Positions 32,811 through 40,878 of a DNA stretch of 46,537 bases are shown piece by piece. Location of the stretch: the NCBI GenBank assembly GCA_021405325.1, contig QWII01000078.1, positions 1-46,537 on the forward strand. The letters are read 5' to 3'. The position numbers and the translations under genes are program-made. Position 1 is the stretch's first letter, and each line of letters starts with the position of its first letter. The notes beneath the pieces were generated by a model. It was not told the DNA's origin and did no database searches. It saw only the letters and a program-made list of their open reading frames with translations. Source of the stretch: Caldilinea sp. CFX5 (GTDB lineage: Bacteria; Chloroflexota; Anaerolineae; Caldilineales; Caldilineaceae).

Positions 32811-34073
32811 TTGGCTGATCCCACTCCGCTCAATGACCTCACCGTTGCTTAGATGGATCACGGCGCGCCATTGCTCCGATTCCGCCCCCACTTTGACGCC
32901 ACCCTGTCGCCAGTTGCTCATATAATGGACAGAGAACGGTTCGTCATAGGCGACGTAATAAAGCTGACCGTTGCGATAAAACTCGACATAATTGATCGAT
33001 TCCGGGTAGAGACTCGCCAGCCGCAGCCACCGCTCGCCGCCATAGCGCCAGTTCGCTTCCAAGCCTTGCAGATAGTACTGCTCTTCTACTGGTATAGCCG
33101 GCACAGCAATCCCAATCCCGGCTGCCATGCGGTGGGCAAAAAAGCGATCTTCGCCAGGCATCACCGACCAATCAGCGGGCGGCTCCTGCTTGGTCATGTT
33201 GTTGTAGTAGCCCCAAGAAGTACGTGTCTGGTAGGCGACGGCCAGTTGACCCATGGCCTGTGAATCCTCGTTACAGACAATCGGGCGGTTGGGCTGCCAA
33301 CTGCGCACTTCGGCAATCATGTTGTAGAGCCGTTGGCGGGTGCAGCCGTTGCCGTGAATCAAGATGATGTCGCTGGCTTCGGCAATCTCACGGTTGAGCG
33401 AGCCGCCTCGTCCACTGCAACCGGTCGGCAAGCCGCCGGATTCCTGTCGTGCGAGGTCGATCAGGGTGGCGACGCCTTCCGGGTAATAGAGCAGCGGGTG
33501 TTGTTGGAAGGGGGGAATGTCATACTCGTTGGCGACCTCAATCATTACATTCGTATAGCCACTCTCTTTGAGAAAACGGGATGCGGTGGTAACGGCATTG
33601 CGCACGGCCCGGCCATCGACCAATCGGCGCGCCTGGTCGCCATAGAAGTAGCTGACAATCACTGCCATGCCGACGGCATCGGCGCCGCGGATCAATTTAT
33701 CCAGGCGGTCGGCGTAGGCAGGGTCAAGACTTTTCCCATCCTCGCCAAAGGGGTTGTTGTCGATGGTCAAGTTGTTGATGGTGAAGCAAGGGCCGCCGCC
33801 TTGTAGACCAACAGTGAAGGCGCGCAGACCATAGCTGTACCACTCTGGTAGCGCGGCGATCAGATCATTGGTATGTTGCGCTGGATTCCACTCCTCTTTG
33901 CCCCAACGCGCAAAACGCCCTGGATCTGCTTTATCGTCAAAGATGCCTTGGATAAAGCGAGCATTTATGAGCAAGCCGTGGGCGTTAGGGTTACTGCCGG
34001 GGAGTTCACTATAGATACGCACACCATTGATGAGAAACGCTTCGTCTTGCATAGACAAGTGAGTAATTGTCAT
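32808..34073 (-). CDS. Cellulase-like TIM-barrel glycosidase family protein
   Basis: A 421-residue protein. The N-terminal 300 residues look like a (beta/alpha)8 glycosidase related to GH5/GH-A enzymes. It starts FLINGVRIYSELPGSNPNAH, with LRAFTVGLQGGGPCF, VGMAVIVSYFYGDQAR and then NVMIEVANEYDIPPF. The Asn-Glu in VANEYD fits the acid/base position of clan GH-A. PNRPIVCNEDSQAMGQ could supply the second Glu. The last 70 residues (WLRLASLYPESINYVEFYRN) form a small beta domain. No signal peptide is evident, so the substrate would be intracellular or the protein is not a secreted cellulase. ATG 34073 has AAAGG about 10 nt upstream. Confidence 0.7.
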   Translation of the reverse strand: MTITHLSMQDEAFLINGVRIYSELPGSNPNAHGLLINARFIQGIFDDKADPGRFARWGKEEWNPAQHTNDLIAALPEWYSYGLRAFTVGLQGGGPCFTINNLTIDNNPFGEDGKSLDPAYADRLDKLIRGADAVGMAVIVSYFYGDQARRLVDGRAVRNAVTTASRFLKESGYTNVMIEVANEYDIPPFQQHPLLYYPEGVATLIDLARQESGGLPTGCSGRGGSLNREIAEASDIILIHGNGCTRQRLYNMIAEVRSWQPNRPIVCNEDSQAMGQLAVAYQTRTSWGYYNNMTKQEPPADWSVMPGEDRFFAHRMAAGIGIAVPAIPVEEQYYLQGLEANWRYGGERWLRLASLYPESINYVEFYRNGQLYYVAYDEPFSVHYMSNWRQGGVKVGAESEQWRAVIHLSNGEVIERSGISQ

Positions 34074-34377
34074 TCGTAATTTACCTTTCTATTTACTTTT
34101 TTATCTAACAGAGAAAGGAGTTTTGTTCCTAAGCCGCCAATGCCGCCATCGCTCCGCTATTTCGACCAACATAAGGCTGAATGGGTTATTGATGAAGAAT
34201 TTCTAAAAATACTCGCTCATCTTCAACAAAGTTTGAGTATGTGGCTTTCAACATCCTGGGAATCTATAAAGTAGACATCTAAAATTAACAGTTGCTAAAA
34301 GCTTTCATGTACCTCTTTTTTGTGGTATCATTGCACCTAAATCGTGGTAAGCCTGCAATACGAGGAGGACAAGACCT
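34074..34377. other. AT-rich intergenic region with a small unassigned frame
   Basis: 304 bases of low GC. A 44-codon plus-strand frame at 34140-34274 (MPPSLRYFDQHKAEWVIDEE to STSWESIK) has protein-like composition. It lacks a ribosome-binding site at a usable distance: AAAGGAG is 20 nt upstream. It may be a gene remnant. Nothing else is recognised. Confidence 0.4.
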
Positions 34378-34767
34378 ATGACAGAAATTGCTGTCACGAT
34401 CAACGATGAACGGAAAGCTGGTCTTTTGGTTGAGCTACTATCGGCGTTGGATTTTGTGATTGATGTTCATATGAACGGCACGAATGCTGCTAGTTCAGCG
34501 GATAATGGGTATCACGATCCAAGACAACCCTTGATGGAAAAAGAGGTTGCTGCTTTTGAAAAGTTACATACAACCCTAGTTGAACGTTACCTAGGCGAGT
34601 ACGTCGCTATTCATCAAGGCCAGGTCATCGACCATGACAACAACCAAATTGCGCTGGTCGATCGTGTTGAATGCACCTACCCAAACACAGTAGTTTTAAT
34701 TCGTCAGGTTCAGCAACAACTACCGCCACCACTGATCATCCGATCCCCACGACTTGTGAGAGAATAA
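34378..34767 (+). CDS. DUF5678-like small protein, partner of the retropepsin-like gene
   Basis: A 129-residue protein. The N-terminal 45 residues (MTEIAVTINDERKAGLLVEL) form a short alpha/beta region. The C-terminal part reads EKEVAAFEKLHTTLVERYLG, EYVAIHQGQVIDHDNNQIAL and YPNTVVLIRQVQ. This is the pattern of DUF5678-type proteins (aFxxLxxxLxxxYxGxYVAIxxGxViD). GAGGAGG lies 9 nt before the ATG. Its TAA overlaps the ATG of the next gene (TAATG), so the two are cotranslated. Together with the aspartic-protease-like partner it resembles a compact two-gene module like a toxin-antitoxin pair; function is unknown. Confidence 0.7.
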   Translation: MTEIAVTINDERKAGLLVELLSALDFVIDVHMNGTNAASSADNGYHDPRQPLMEKEVAAFEKLHTTLVERYLGEYVAIHQGQVIDHDNNQIALVDRVECTYPNTVVLIRQVQQQLPPPLIIRSPRLVRE

Positions 34768-35135
34768 TGGCCATCACCTTCGTTTATGACAAAAGCTATG
34801 AACCTGCCGCCCCAATTGTTACCGTGGTTATCCGGCGTGCAAAGGAATTGACACTTCCCGCCCTCCTTGACACTGGGGCAGATTGTTCAATCTTCCCTGT
34901 TAATCTATTACGTAGAATTGGCGCTACTTACCTTGAGACACGTAACATGGTCAACCCGACCGGCTATGCACAAACGGTTAATTTATACTTGGTTGAGGTT
35001 CAGATTGGCTCTTATAAGATTCCTGGCGTCAGGGCTGTGGGTCTGAAAACTACCGAAGCAATTCTGGGGCGTGATGTTCTCAACCAACTTATCATTACAC
35101 TTGATGGTATTGCTGGCACAACCGAAATTAGCTGA
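34767..35135 (+). CDS. Retropepsin-like (clan AA) aspartic protease family protein
   Basis: A 122-residue protein with one aspartic-protease lobe: LTLPALLDTGADCSIFPVNL places the catalytic DTGA with Asp35, and TEAILGRDVLNQLIITLDG is the second conserved hydrophobic-Gly motif. A single lobe of this size works as a dimer in retroviral proteases. There is no signal peptide. The ATG overlaps the upstream stop (TAATG). Base composition is AT-rich like its partner, suggesting the pair was acquired together. Such lone retropepsin-like proteins are widespread in Bacteria with mostly unknown substrates. Confidence 0.82.
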   Translation: MAITFVYDKSYEPAAPIVTVVIRRAKELTLPALLDTGADCSIFPVNLLRRIGATYLETRNMVNPTGYAQTVNLYLVEVQIGSYKIPGVRAVGLKTTEAILGRDVLNQLIITLDGIAGTTEIS

Positions 35136-35176
35136 ACATTTTCGATGACACAGCAGACTTGTCTGAAGTTGCTATG

Positions 35177-36091
35177 TCACCCTTTTAACCCCTGCGTCGC
35201 CACCCCTTCAATGATATAGCGCTGTAAAAATAGGTAAATCACAAAGATCGGCGCAATCGTCAACACGGCGGCAGTGGTAAAAAGATGATACTCCACAAAG
35301 AACTGCCCGACATATTCCACCAACCCCACTGTCACCGGGTACATCTCCGTGCGCTGCGCCACCACCAGCGGCCAGAGCAGATCATCATATTTGAAGATAA
35401 ACATAATGATTGCCAGCGCTGCCAGATTATGCCGCACCAGCGGCATGACCACGCGCCAGAAGATGCTAAATTCATTCGCGCCGTCAATGCGCGCCGCGTC
35501 GAGTAGATCGCTGGGGACGCTCAACATCGCCTGGCGCATGAGGAAGACGCCAAAGGGCGAGATAATCCAGGGCAGGATCATCCCCCAGTAGGTGTTGATC
35601 ATCGGGATGCCGGTGACATCTTGAATGCGCAGCAGAATCTTGAAGAGGGGTAACAGATAGGTGACAAAGGGCACCATCGACGCCGCCAGCATCAACCAGA
35701 AGGTGAAGTCGCCCAACCAGGAGGGATCTTTGACAATTACATAGCCGATAAGACTGCTGGTAAAGAGCACAATCAGCGTCGAGCCGCCGGAGTAAATAAA
35801 CGAATTGAGGAAGTAACGCGCAAAGCGGGCGTCCCACACTTCCGGGTAGTTGGCGGTCGTCCACACCTCCGGCCACCAGGTAGGAGGAATGGCGCGCAGT
35901 TCTGCCGCCGTCTTAAAAGAGGCAATGACCACCCAGTAAAAGGGGAGGAAAAAGATCGCCGCGCCGAGCAGCAGCAACAGATAGACCAGCGTGCGTCCCA
36001 GCACATGTTGCAGCCGCTGACCGATCAGGGTCTTGTTCTGACCTTCAGAAGAAACTCTACTGCGATTAACGGTTGTTGGTGTAACGCTCAT
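35177..36091 (-). CDS. ABC sugar transporter permease, MalG type
   Basis: A 304-residue inner-membrane permease with six helices (VYLLLLLGAAIFFLPFYWVV, LIVLFTSSLIGYVIV and others). The EAA loop that contacts the ATPase is LLDAARIDGANEFSIFWRVV-MPL. The N-terminal 28 residues are polar. It pairs with the MalF-type permease and the solute-binding protein encoded upstream, giving an importer of the carbohydrate-uptake-1 class. No ATPase gene is adjacent, so a shared MsmX-like ATPase elsewhere is expected. The gene is last in the operon; a 90-nt gap with CACGCAACACGC words separates it from the MalF-type gene. Confidence 0.92.
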   Translation of the reverse strand: MSVTPTTVNRSRVSSEGQNKTLIGQRLQHVLGRTLVYLLLLLGAAIFFLPFYWVVIASFKTAAELRAIPPTWWPEVWTTANYPEVWDARFARYFLNSFIYSGGSTLIVLFTSSLIGYVIVKDPSWLGDFTFWLMLAASMVPFVTYLLPLFKILLRIQDVTGIPMINTYWGMILPWIISPFGVFLMRQAMLSVPSDLLDAARIDGANEFSIFWRVVMPLVRHNLAALAIIMFIFKYDDLLWPLVVAQRTEMYPVTVGLVEYVGQFFVEYHLFTTAAVLTIAPIFVIYLFLQRYIIEGVATQGLKG

Positions 36092-36181
36092 CCGTTTTCT
36101 ACCCGTGGCTTAGGCCAAACCAAAGCACTTTACACAAAGAGACTCTTTGAATGGTTCACGCAACACGCAGCACGCACTGCC

Positions 36182-37090
36182 TTAATATTCGTAGCTCGCC
36201 CGAATAAAGCGATACTGGATATAGCCCACCGCCACCATGATGATAAAGTAGATGGCGGACATAGCGCTGCCATACCCTTCATGACCGTAGGCAATCGCCT
36301 GGTTAAAGATGTGGAAAGCCATCAAGTTGGTAGCGAAGTTAGGCCCACCGCGCGTACCGCCGCCTGCTTCGGCTGTCATCACATAAACTTCGGTAAAGGC
36401 CAGAAAGGCGCTTAGGGTGGTGATGATGATGACAAAGGTGATCATCGGCATGAGCAACGGAATCGTAATGTGCCAGAAGCGCCGCCAGCTATTGGCGCCA
36501 TCCACCTGCGCCGCCTCATAATAGACGGCCGGGATCGCCTGGAGGCCGGCCAGGAAAAGCACCATGGCGTAACCGGCTTCCTTCCAGATGCGCATAATCG
36601 CCAGTGAACGGAGCGCCCATTCCGACGTCGTGAGCCAGCGAATGGGGGCGATGCCCACCCAATCCAACATGATGTTGAACAGCCCTTGTTGGCCCGGCAG
36701 GTAGAGATAACGCCAGACCAGCGCAATCGCCACCAACGGCACCACATAGGCGGTGAAGTAGGAAACGGTGAAAAAGCCGCGCACCGTTGTATTGCGGATC
36801 GTGTTGACTGCCACCGCCAGCAACAAGCCCAGTCCCACCACGCCCGGCAGCACCATCAAGGTAAAGTAAAAGGTCACTTGCAGCGACTTCCAAAAGATCG
36901 GATCATCAAAGAGCAGCTTCTGATAGTTCGCCAGCCCGGCAAATTCAAAAACCCCCGGCTCCTTAACAAAGAAGCTCCAGTAGAACATTTCCAAGATCGG
37001 CAGCCAGACCATCAGCCCCATAAAGAGCAGGGCGAAGCCGATCACAATCTTGCCTAACGGATGTTTGGGTAGCCAGCGTTCGGTGTACAT
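36182..37090 (-). CDS. ABC sugar transporter permease, MalF type
   Basis: A 302-residue permease. ATG 37090 (MYTERWLPKH) is chosen since the longer frame adds a stretch translated from an upstream repeat. Six helices are apparent, for example IVIGFALLFMGLMVWLPILE, VTFYFTLMVLPGVVGLGLLL and VVPLVAIALVWRYLYL. The EAA loop reads VYYEAAQVDGANSWRRFWHI-TIPL. It is the usual first permease of a carbohydrate importer and lies between the binding-protein gene and the MalG-type gene. The substrate is not determined by sequence; nearby AXE1 esterases and a cellulase-like gene suggest plant or microbial polysaccharide fragments. Confidence 0.92.
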   Translation of the reverse strand: MYTERWLPKHPLGKIVIGFALLFMGLMVWLPILEMFYWSFFVKEPGVFEFAGLANYQKLLFDDPIFWKSLQVTFYFTLMVLPGVVGLGLLLAVAVNTIRNTTVRGFFTVSYFTAYVVPLVAIALVWRYLYLPGQQGLFNIMLDWVGIAPIRWLTTSEWALRSLAIMRIWKEAGYAMVLFLAGLQAIPAVYYEAAQVDGANSWRRFWHITIPLLMPMITFVIIITTLSAFLAFTEVYVMTAEAGGGTRGGPNFATNLMAFHIFNQAIAYGHEGYGSAMSAIYFIIMVAVGYIQYRFIRASYEY

Positions 37091-37099
37091 AGTGATGAT

Positions 37100-37195
37100 T
37101 GAGCATAGAGACACGAGACAGGAGACACGAGACCGCCTCAACTCGTACTAGGAATTAAATATTCCTAATTTTTCTTGTCTCCTGTCTCCTTGTCT
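37100..37195. repeat. Word-repeat palindrome inside the ABC operon
   Basis: The left arm of GAGACACGAGACAGGAGACACG words (37108-37132) faces TCTTGTCTCCTGTCTCCTTG (37172-37194), with the inner TAGGAAT / ATTCCTA palindrome. It separates the binding-protein gene from the permeases, where it could limit downstream expression so that binding protein exceeds permease. Confidence 0.6.
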
Positions 37196-37198
37196 GAT

Positions 37199-38623
37199 TT
37201 AGCCGGCTGCGGTCAACCACTGCGGGTTGGCTTCATAGTCGGCGGCGCTGAGAATGCTCCATTGGGGGTTGGCGCTGAGGAAGGCGTTGCCCTCTTCGTC
37301 GAGCGCTTTGAGGACGGTGGCGATGTCCTGGCCTTCGTCGCGGATCGAGGGCAGGGCGCGACCGAGGATGTCGGTCAGTTCGCGCGGGTTGAAGCCCCAA
37401 TCGACGCTATTTTCTGGGCGGTTCTTGACGGAAACGGCGGCCCACTGCGTGCCCGAATCAGCCGAGAAGTTGGGATCTTCCCACATCGACTTGAGGCTGG
37501 GCTGGACGCCGCGCAGCTTGCAATATTTCGCCAGATAGGCCGGGCTGACGAGATAGCGGTAGAAGGTGAAGGCCGATTCCAGGTTGCCCTCGTTCTGCGT
37601 CGTCACCGTAAAGCCGACATCGGGGCCGCGGTTGCCATAGAGCGGTTCGCCGGAGAAGGTCGGATCGACGCGGATGCCCCACTCAATATCGCCGTATTGG
37701 GTATCCATAAAACCGTTGAACCAGGTCCAGTTATAGAGCGTGACTGCTGTGCCGGCGCCAAAACGTTCGCGCGAGTTGAGACCTTCGGTCTTGCTATCTA
37801 ACTTGTGAACGTCATAGAGATCCATGACAAATTGCCAGGCTTCCACACCGACGGCATCGCCTGTGCGCACGACGGACTTGGTTTCAAATTGATTACCGTC
37901 AATGGGGCCGCCGATTTGGTGGCGAAGCGCACCTTGCACCGACCCTTCGTTGCCATAGAAGGCAAAGCCGCTGCGCGTCAACGTATCGCCATCCCATTGG
38001 GTCACTTCCTTGGCCCAGAGCAGGAAATCATCCCACTTGGCGGGAATATCTTCCGGCTTGTAGCCCAACTCGTCGAGTAAACCGATGTTATAGTAGAGTG
38101 CGCCGGCAAAGACGCCATTGGGCAGGCCATAATATTGCGGCTCTTTGTCACCGACGGCAATGTGGTAGAAGTTGGCGGTCAGATCACCCATCTCTTCTTT
38201 CACATTCAGCACTTCCGAGGGGATGGGGCGCAAGACATCCTCTTTGGTCAAGGTGTCGAGGAAGGTTTCATCAATGGAGGAGACATCTGGTGCATTGCCG
38301 GCAGCTTTGGCAGTCAACAGTTTCTGTTGCAATTCGCTTTCCGGCACAAATTGCATCTCAACCGTGATATTGGCATTGGCCGCGTGAAAATCAGGAATCG
38401 CCTCTTTTTCCGTCATCTCGTTGATGGTGCGGCGGTCGGTGAACCAGGCAATCAAATTGGTGGCCTCACCGCCGGCAGGGGCGGCTTCCGATGCTGCGCC
38501 ACCACTGGGCGCGGCGGCGGGTACACAAGCCGCTAAGACGGCGCCGGCCGTGACCGTACCGGTTAAGAGCATGAACTGACGGCGGCTGTAGCGCTGGGAA
38601 GCCAAACGATCAATCACCTTCAT
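37199..38623 (-). CDS. Extracellular solute-binding protein, Tat-type lipoprotein
   Basis: A 474-residue ABC-importer binding protein of the MalE-like family. The N-terminus has a twin-arginine motif SRRQFM (residues 13-18), a hydrophobic stretch and the lipobox VLAAC with Cys33. It is probably folded before export and anchored by lipid. A low-complexity linker (VPAAAPSGGAASEAAPAGGE) follows. The body shows NLIAWFTDRRTINEMTEKEA, NITVEMQFVPESELQQKLLT and PPNGV-like binding segments such as YYGLPNGVFAGALYYNIGLL. GGAGG sits 6 nt before the ATG and a promoter lies at 38692-38720, so it leads the operon with the two permeases. Confidence 0.92.
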   Translation of the reverse strand: MKVIDRLASQRYSRRQFMLLTGTVTAGAVLAACVPAAAPSGGAASEAAPAGGEATNLIAWFTDRRTINEMTEKEAIPDFHAANANITVEMQFVPESELQQKLLTAKAAGNAPDVSSIDETFLDTLTKEDVLRPIPSEVLNVKEEMGDLTANFYHIAVGDKEPQYYGLPNGVFAGALYYNIGLLDELGYKPEDIPAKWDDFLLWAKEVTQWDGDTLTRSGFAFYGNEGSVQGALRHQIGGPIDGNQFETKSVVRTGDAVGVEAWQFVMDLYDVHKLDSKTEGLNSRERFGAGTAVTLYNWTWFNGFMDTQYGDIEWGIRVDPTFSGEPLYGNRGPDVGFTVTTQNEGNLESAFTFYRYLVSPAYLAKYCKLRGVQPSLKSMWEDPNFSADSGTQWAAVSVKNRPENSVDWGFNPRELTDILGRALPSIRDEGQDIATVLKALDEEGNAFLSANPQWSILSAADYEANPQWLTAAG

Positions 38624-38691
38624 AGATTCCTCCTTGCAAACCGATGGTATAGAACTGGATGAACTGGTTGGGAAACGAAGTGAGTGCGCCT

Positions 38692-38720
38692 ATGATACCT
38701 TGTTTGGGTTGATTGTGCAA
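38692..38720 (-). promoter_or_regulatory. Candidate sigma70 promoter of the ABC importer operon
   Basis: On the minus strand: TTGCAC, 17 nt, TATCAT (5 of 6), about 70 nt before the binding-protein ATG. Confidence 0.55.
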
Positions 38721-38731
38721 ATGCGTTTTTG

Positions 38732-38763
38732 ACAGAACTGGGAGCGTGAGCGACCAGTTCTGT
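38732..38763. terminator. Hairpin between the esterase genes and the ABC operon
   Basis: ACAGAACTGG and CCAGTTCTGT form a 10-bp perfect stem with a 12-nt loop, 10 nt after the stop of the AXE1-like gene and just upstream of the ABC promoter. No T-run follows on the minus strand, so this may be a weak terminator or only a spacer hairpin. Confidence 0.4.
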
Positions 38764-38772
38764 GCTTTTACC

Positions 38773-39657
38773 CTACCGCCAGTGCTCCGGCAGCACGGGA
38801 TCACCCAACTCATAGCGCGCACTGAGCCAGCGCGCCTGGACTACTCCATCTTTATAACCAGAGTGGGCCGACACATAACGTTCGACCGGGCGACCAAAGG
38901 CAGCAAGCAACGGCGCCGTGTGCGCCGGATCATCACCGACGACTACCTGCGTTGCCGCCTGGACCTGTGCCGCAAAATGCACCGGCTCGTAATAGGCCAG
39001 CGTCTGCCACACTTGCGCCGCCTGTTCCGGGTAGGTGCGCACATAGTCGTTGATCTCTTCGCTGGGGTAGGCGCTAGTGCGTGGCGTCAACGCTGCCGCC
39101 GCATAGAAGAAACTAGGGGTATAGTAGAGTGCATCCACTTGCGGTCGCAACGCGGCGGTAATCAAAGCCAGATCACCACCGACAGCGGCAATCTTCTGTT
39201 GATCGACTTCTGGTCTTGTCGCCAAAAAATCGATCACCCGCAAGCAGTCAGCGACGATGCCGCGGTAGATATAACGCTGTGGATCATCGATTCCAGTGGT
39301 CAACAAGCCAGGGTAGGCGGCGGCAAAGGGTTGATCCGAAAGCCGCTGGCCACGGTGACAAAGGGCAACCGAGACATACTGTTGACGCTCTTCGTAGGGC
39401 GGCACATGAACAACACTGCCATAGTTAGGCAGTTGATAGAGTACCGGGAAGGGGCCGCTTCCGTGCGGCACACAATAGTAGGCAAAAATGCGATAGGCGC
39501 CCAAACTGGTCAAACGGAGACCATAGACTGTACCGAAATCCGTGCAACGGATCGCCAAGGGTGTCAACTCTGGTGCAACCGGCAGCGCAGTCAGTTCAGC
39601 ATCCACCTGGCGCCAGTAGTGGTCAAAGTCGGTTGGTTTTGTGGTAATAGCAGGCAT
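38773..39657 (-). CDS. AXE1-family protein lacking catalytic residues (probable pseudoenzyme)
   Basis: A 294-residue alpha/beta-hydrolase of the acetyl xylan esterase/cephalosporin deacetylase (AXE1) family, clearly paralogous to the next gene. Shared features are KPTDFDxxW at the start, AAAYPGLLTTGIDDPQRYIY, RVIDFLATRPEVD and SEEINDYVRTYPEQAAQVW. At the nucleophile elbow the paralogue has IRGGSQGGALTLLTAAMRP. This protein has AVGGDLALITAALRP: the Ser is Asp162 and three residues are deleted. The catalytic His region YDGYAHD becomes HSGYKDG. Both Ser and His therefore seem lost, while the rest is well kept. ATG 39657 is used; a GTG at 39675 overlaps the upstream stop. It might bind a sugar without cleaving it. 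Confidence 0.8.
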   Translation of the reverse strand: MPAITTKPTDFDHYWRQVDAELTALPVAPELTPLAIRCTDFGTVYGLRLTSLGAYRIFAYYCVPHGSGPFPVLYQLPNYGSVVHVPPYEERQQYVSVALCHRGQRLSDQPFAAAYPGLLTTGIDDPQRYIYRGIVADCLRVIDFLATRPEVDQQKIAAVGGDLALITAALRPQVDALYYTPSFFYAAAALTPRTSAYPSEEINDYVRTYPEQAAQVWQTLAYYEPVHFAAQVQAATQVVVGDDPAHTAPLLAAFGRPVERYVSAHSGYKDGVVQARWLSARYELGDPVLPEHWR

Positions 39658-39671
39658 GATCGTTGTCCCTT

Positions 39672-40610
39672 TCACTGGCTATTCGGTCGGAGTTTTTCCT
39701 GGAAAAAGGCTTCGACAATCGCCTCGTGCGTGAAGCTGTTGGCATCGTGGGCGTAACCATCATAGGCGTAGAGCTTTTTCTCGGCAGAAGCGATCCGTTC
39801 AAAGAGGGCATACCCCGTCTCCGGCGGACAAACATTGTCCTGCAAGCCGATGTTGACCAGAATCGGACAGCGAATCTTGTCGGCAAAGTTGTGGCAATCG
39901 TAATAGGACCAGGTTTCAGCAATCGCCGCCCGACTCTCCGGGTGGAGCCGCAAATAGTCGTTGATCTCCTGGTAGGGGTAGGTATGGGTCAGTTCAATGG
40001 CGTCGATCACCCCGGCCAAGTAGGGCGCCCCGGCGGAAGCGGCGGCCACTTGGGGGCGCATGGCCGCGGTGAGCAAAGTCAATGCGCCACCCTGGCTGCC
40101 GCCGCGAATACCGATCCGGCTGCTATCCACTTCGGGGCGCGTATTCAGAAAATCGATCACCCGCCAGGCATCAACATAGAAGCCTTTGTAACCATAGCTG
40201 TGGCGGTCAATAATGTTGTGCGCCAACAACCCCGGATACCCAGGATTGAATTGGCGGTTGCTACGTAATTTACCGCGTGGCGCGGCGCCAAAGGCGGCAT
40301 ATCCTTTCGCTGCATGAGCTTTGGGCAGGGTCGGCTCACTGATATAGCCGGGATAAATAACCATTGCCGACAGCGGCTCCGGGCGGTGGCGCGGCAGGCA
40401 GTACCAGCCGGCAATCCGTACATCTTCCAGACTATCGTAGTGGACTTCAAAGACCTCAACCTGCGCCGTCGAGCGCAGGGGAACCGGCGTCAGCGTTGCG
40501 TTCAGCGGGAGCGCTGTGGCTTCCGTTTCAACCGCGTGCCAAAAAGCATCAAAATCGGTCGGTTTGACAACCGCGGTGCCATAAGCGGCAGGGTTCGTGG
40601 TCGTGGGCAA
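39672..40610 (-). CDS. AXE1-family acetyl esterase (acetyl xylan esterase-like)
   Basis: A 312-residue carbohydrate esterase (CE7-like) expected to remove acetyl groups from xylo-oligosaccharides or similar acetylated compounds in the cytosol. The triad is visible: Ser172 in IRGGSQGGAL, Asp258 in IGLQDNVCPP, His288 in YDGYAHDANS. PRGKLRSNRQFNPGYPGLLA and YKGFYVDAWRVIDFL are family segments. Starts farther upstream exist, but TTG 40610 has AAAGGAGG 6 nt before it and yields MPTTTNPAAYGTAVVKPTDF. That lines up with the start of the paralogue. It forms a pair with the following pseudoenzyme gene (gap 14 nt) and lies upstream of an ABC importer. Confidence 0.9.
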   Translation of the reverse strand: MPTTTNPAAYGTAVVKPTDFDAFWHAVETEATALPLNATLTPVPLRSTAQVEVFEVHYDSLEDVRIAGWYCLPRHRPEPLSAMVIYPGYISEPTLPKAHAAKGYAAFGAAPRGKLRSNRQFNPGYPGLLAHNIIDRHSYGYKGFYVDAWRVIDFLNTRPEVDSSRIGIRGGSQGGALTLLTAAMRPQVAAASAGAPYLAGVIDAIELTHTYPYQEINDYLRLHPESRAAIAETWSYYDCHNFADKIRCPILVNIGLQDNVCPPETGYALFERIASAEKKLYAYDGYAHDANSFTHEAIVEAFFQEKLRPNSQ

Positions 40611-40683
40611 AATCAGCCTCCTTTGGTGATTGATCCAGGTGGATGGTTCGATCATGGATGACATGGTTGATGGTAACTAGTCA

Positions 40684-40747
40684 GTTTGCTCGTAGCCGGT
40701 TCGTGACCGGCTGGCAGACGCCGGTCACGAACCGGCTACGAGCAAAC
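40684..40747. repeat. Perfect inverted repeat, GTTTGCTCGTAGCC family
   Basis: 27-bp perfect arms around a 10-nt loop CTGGCAGACG, between divergent esterase and VOC genes. Its arm is related to that of the repeat at 7914-7970. Confidence 0.88.
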
Positions 40748-40812
40748 GAATTGCAATTGTGAGATGATCTGACCGTAGTATACGGGTTTCTCTATATTTC
40801 GTCCAACGCGTT

Positions 40813-40841
40813 TTATGATGCACTTTGTGCTATACTATAAT
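40813..40841 (+). promoter_or_regulatory. Possible promoter for the VOC/PLP operon
   Basis: Consensus TATAAT at 40836-40841, with only a poor -35 (TTATGA, 17 nt upstream). A TATACT overlaps it. Confidence 0.35.
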
Positions 40842-40878
40842 GAACTAGCTTAACCAATCATGCCAACGGAAAACGCCA

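Noticed and set aside
38724..38770. Classic intrinsic terminator before the ABC promoter
   Set aside because: The hairpin is perfect, but no T-run follows in the direction of transcription, so it is listed with low confidence rather than as a firm terminator.
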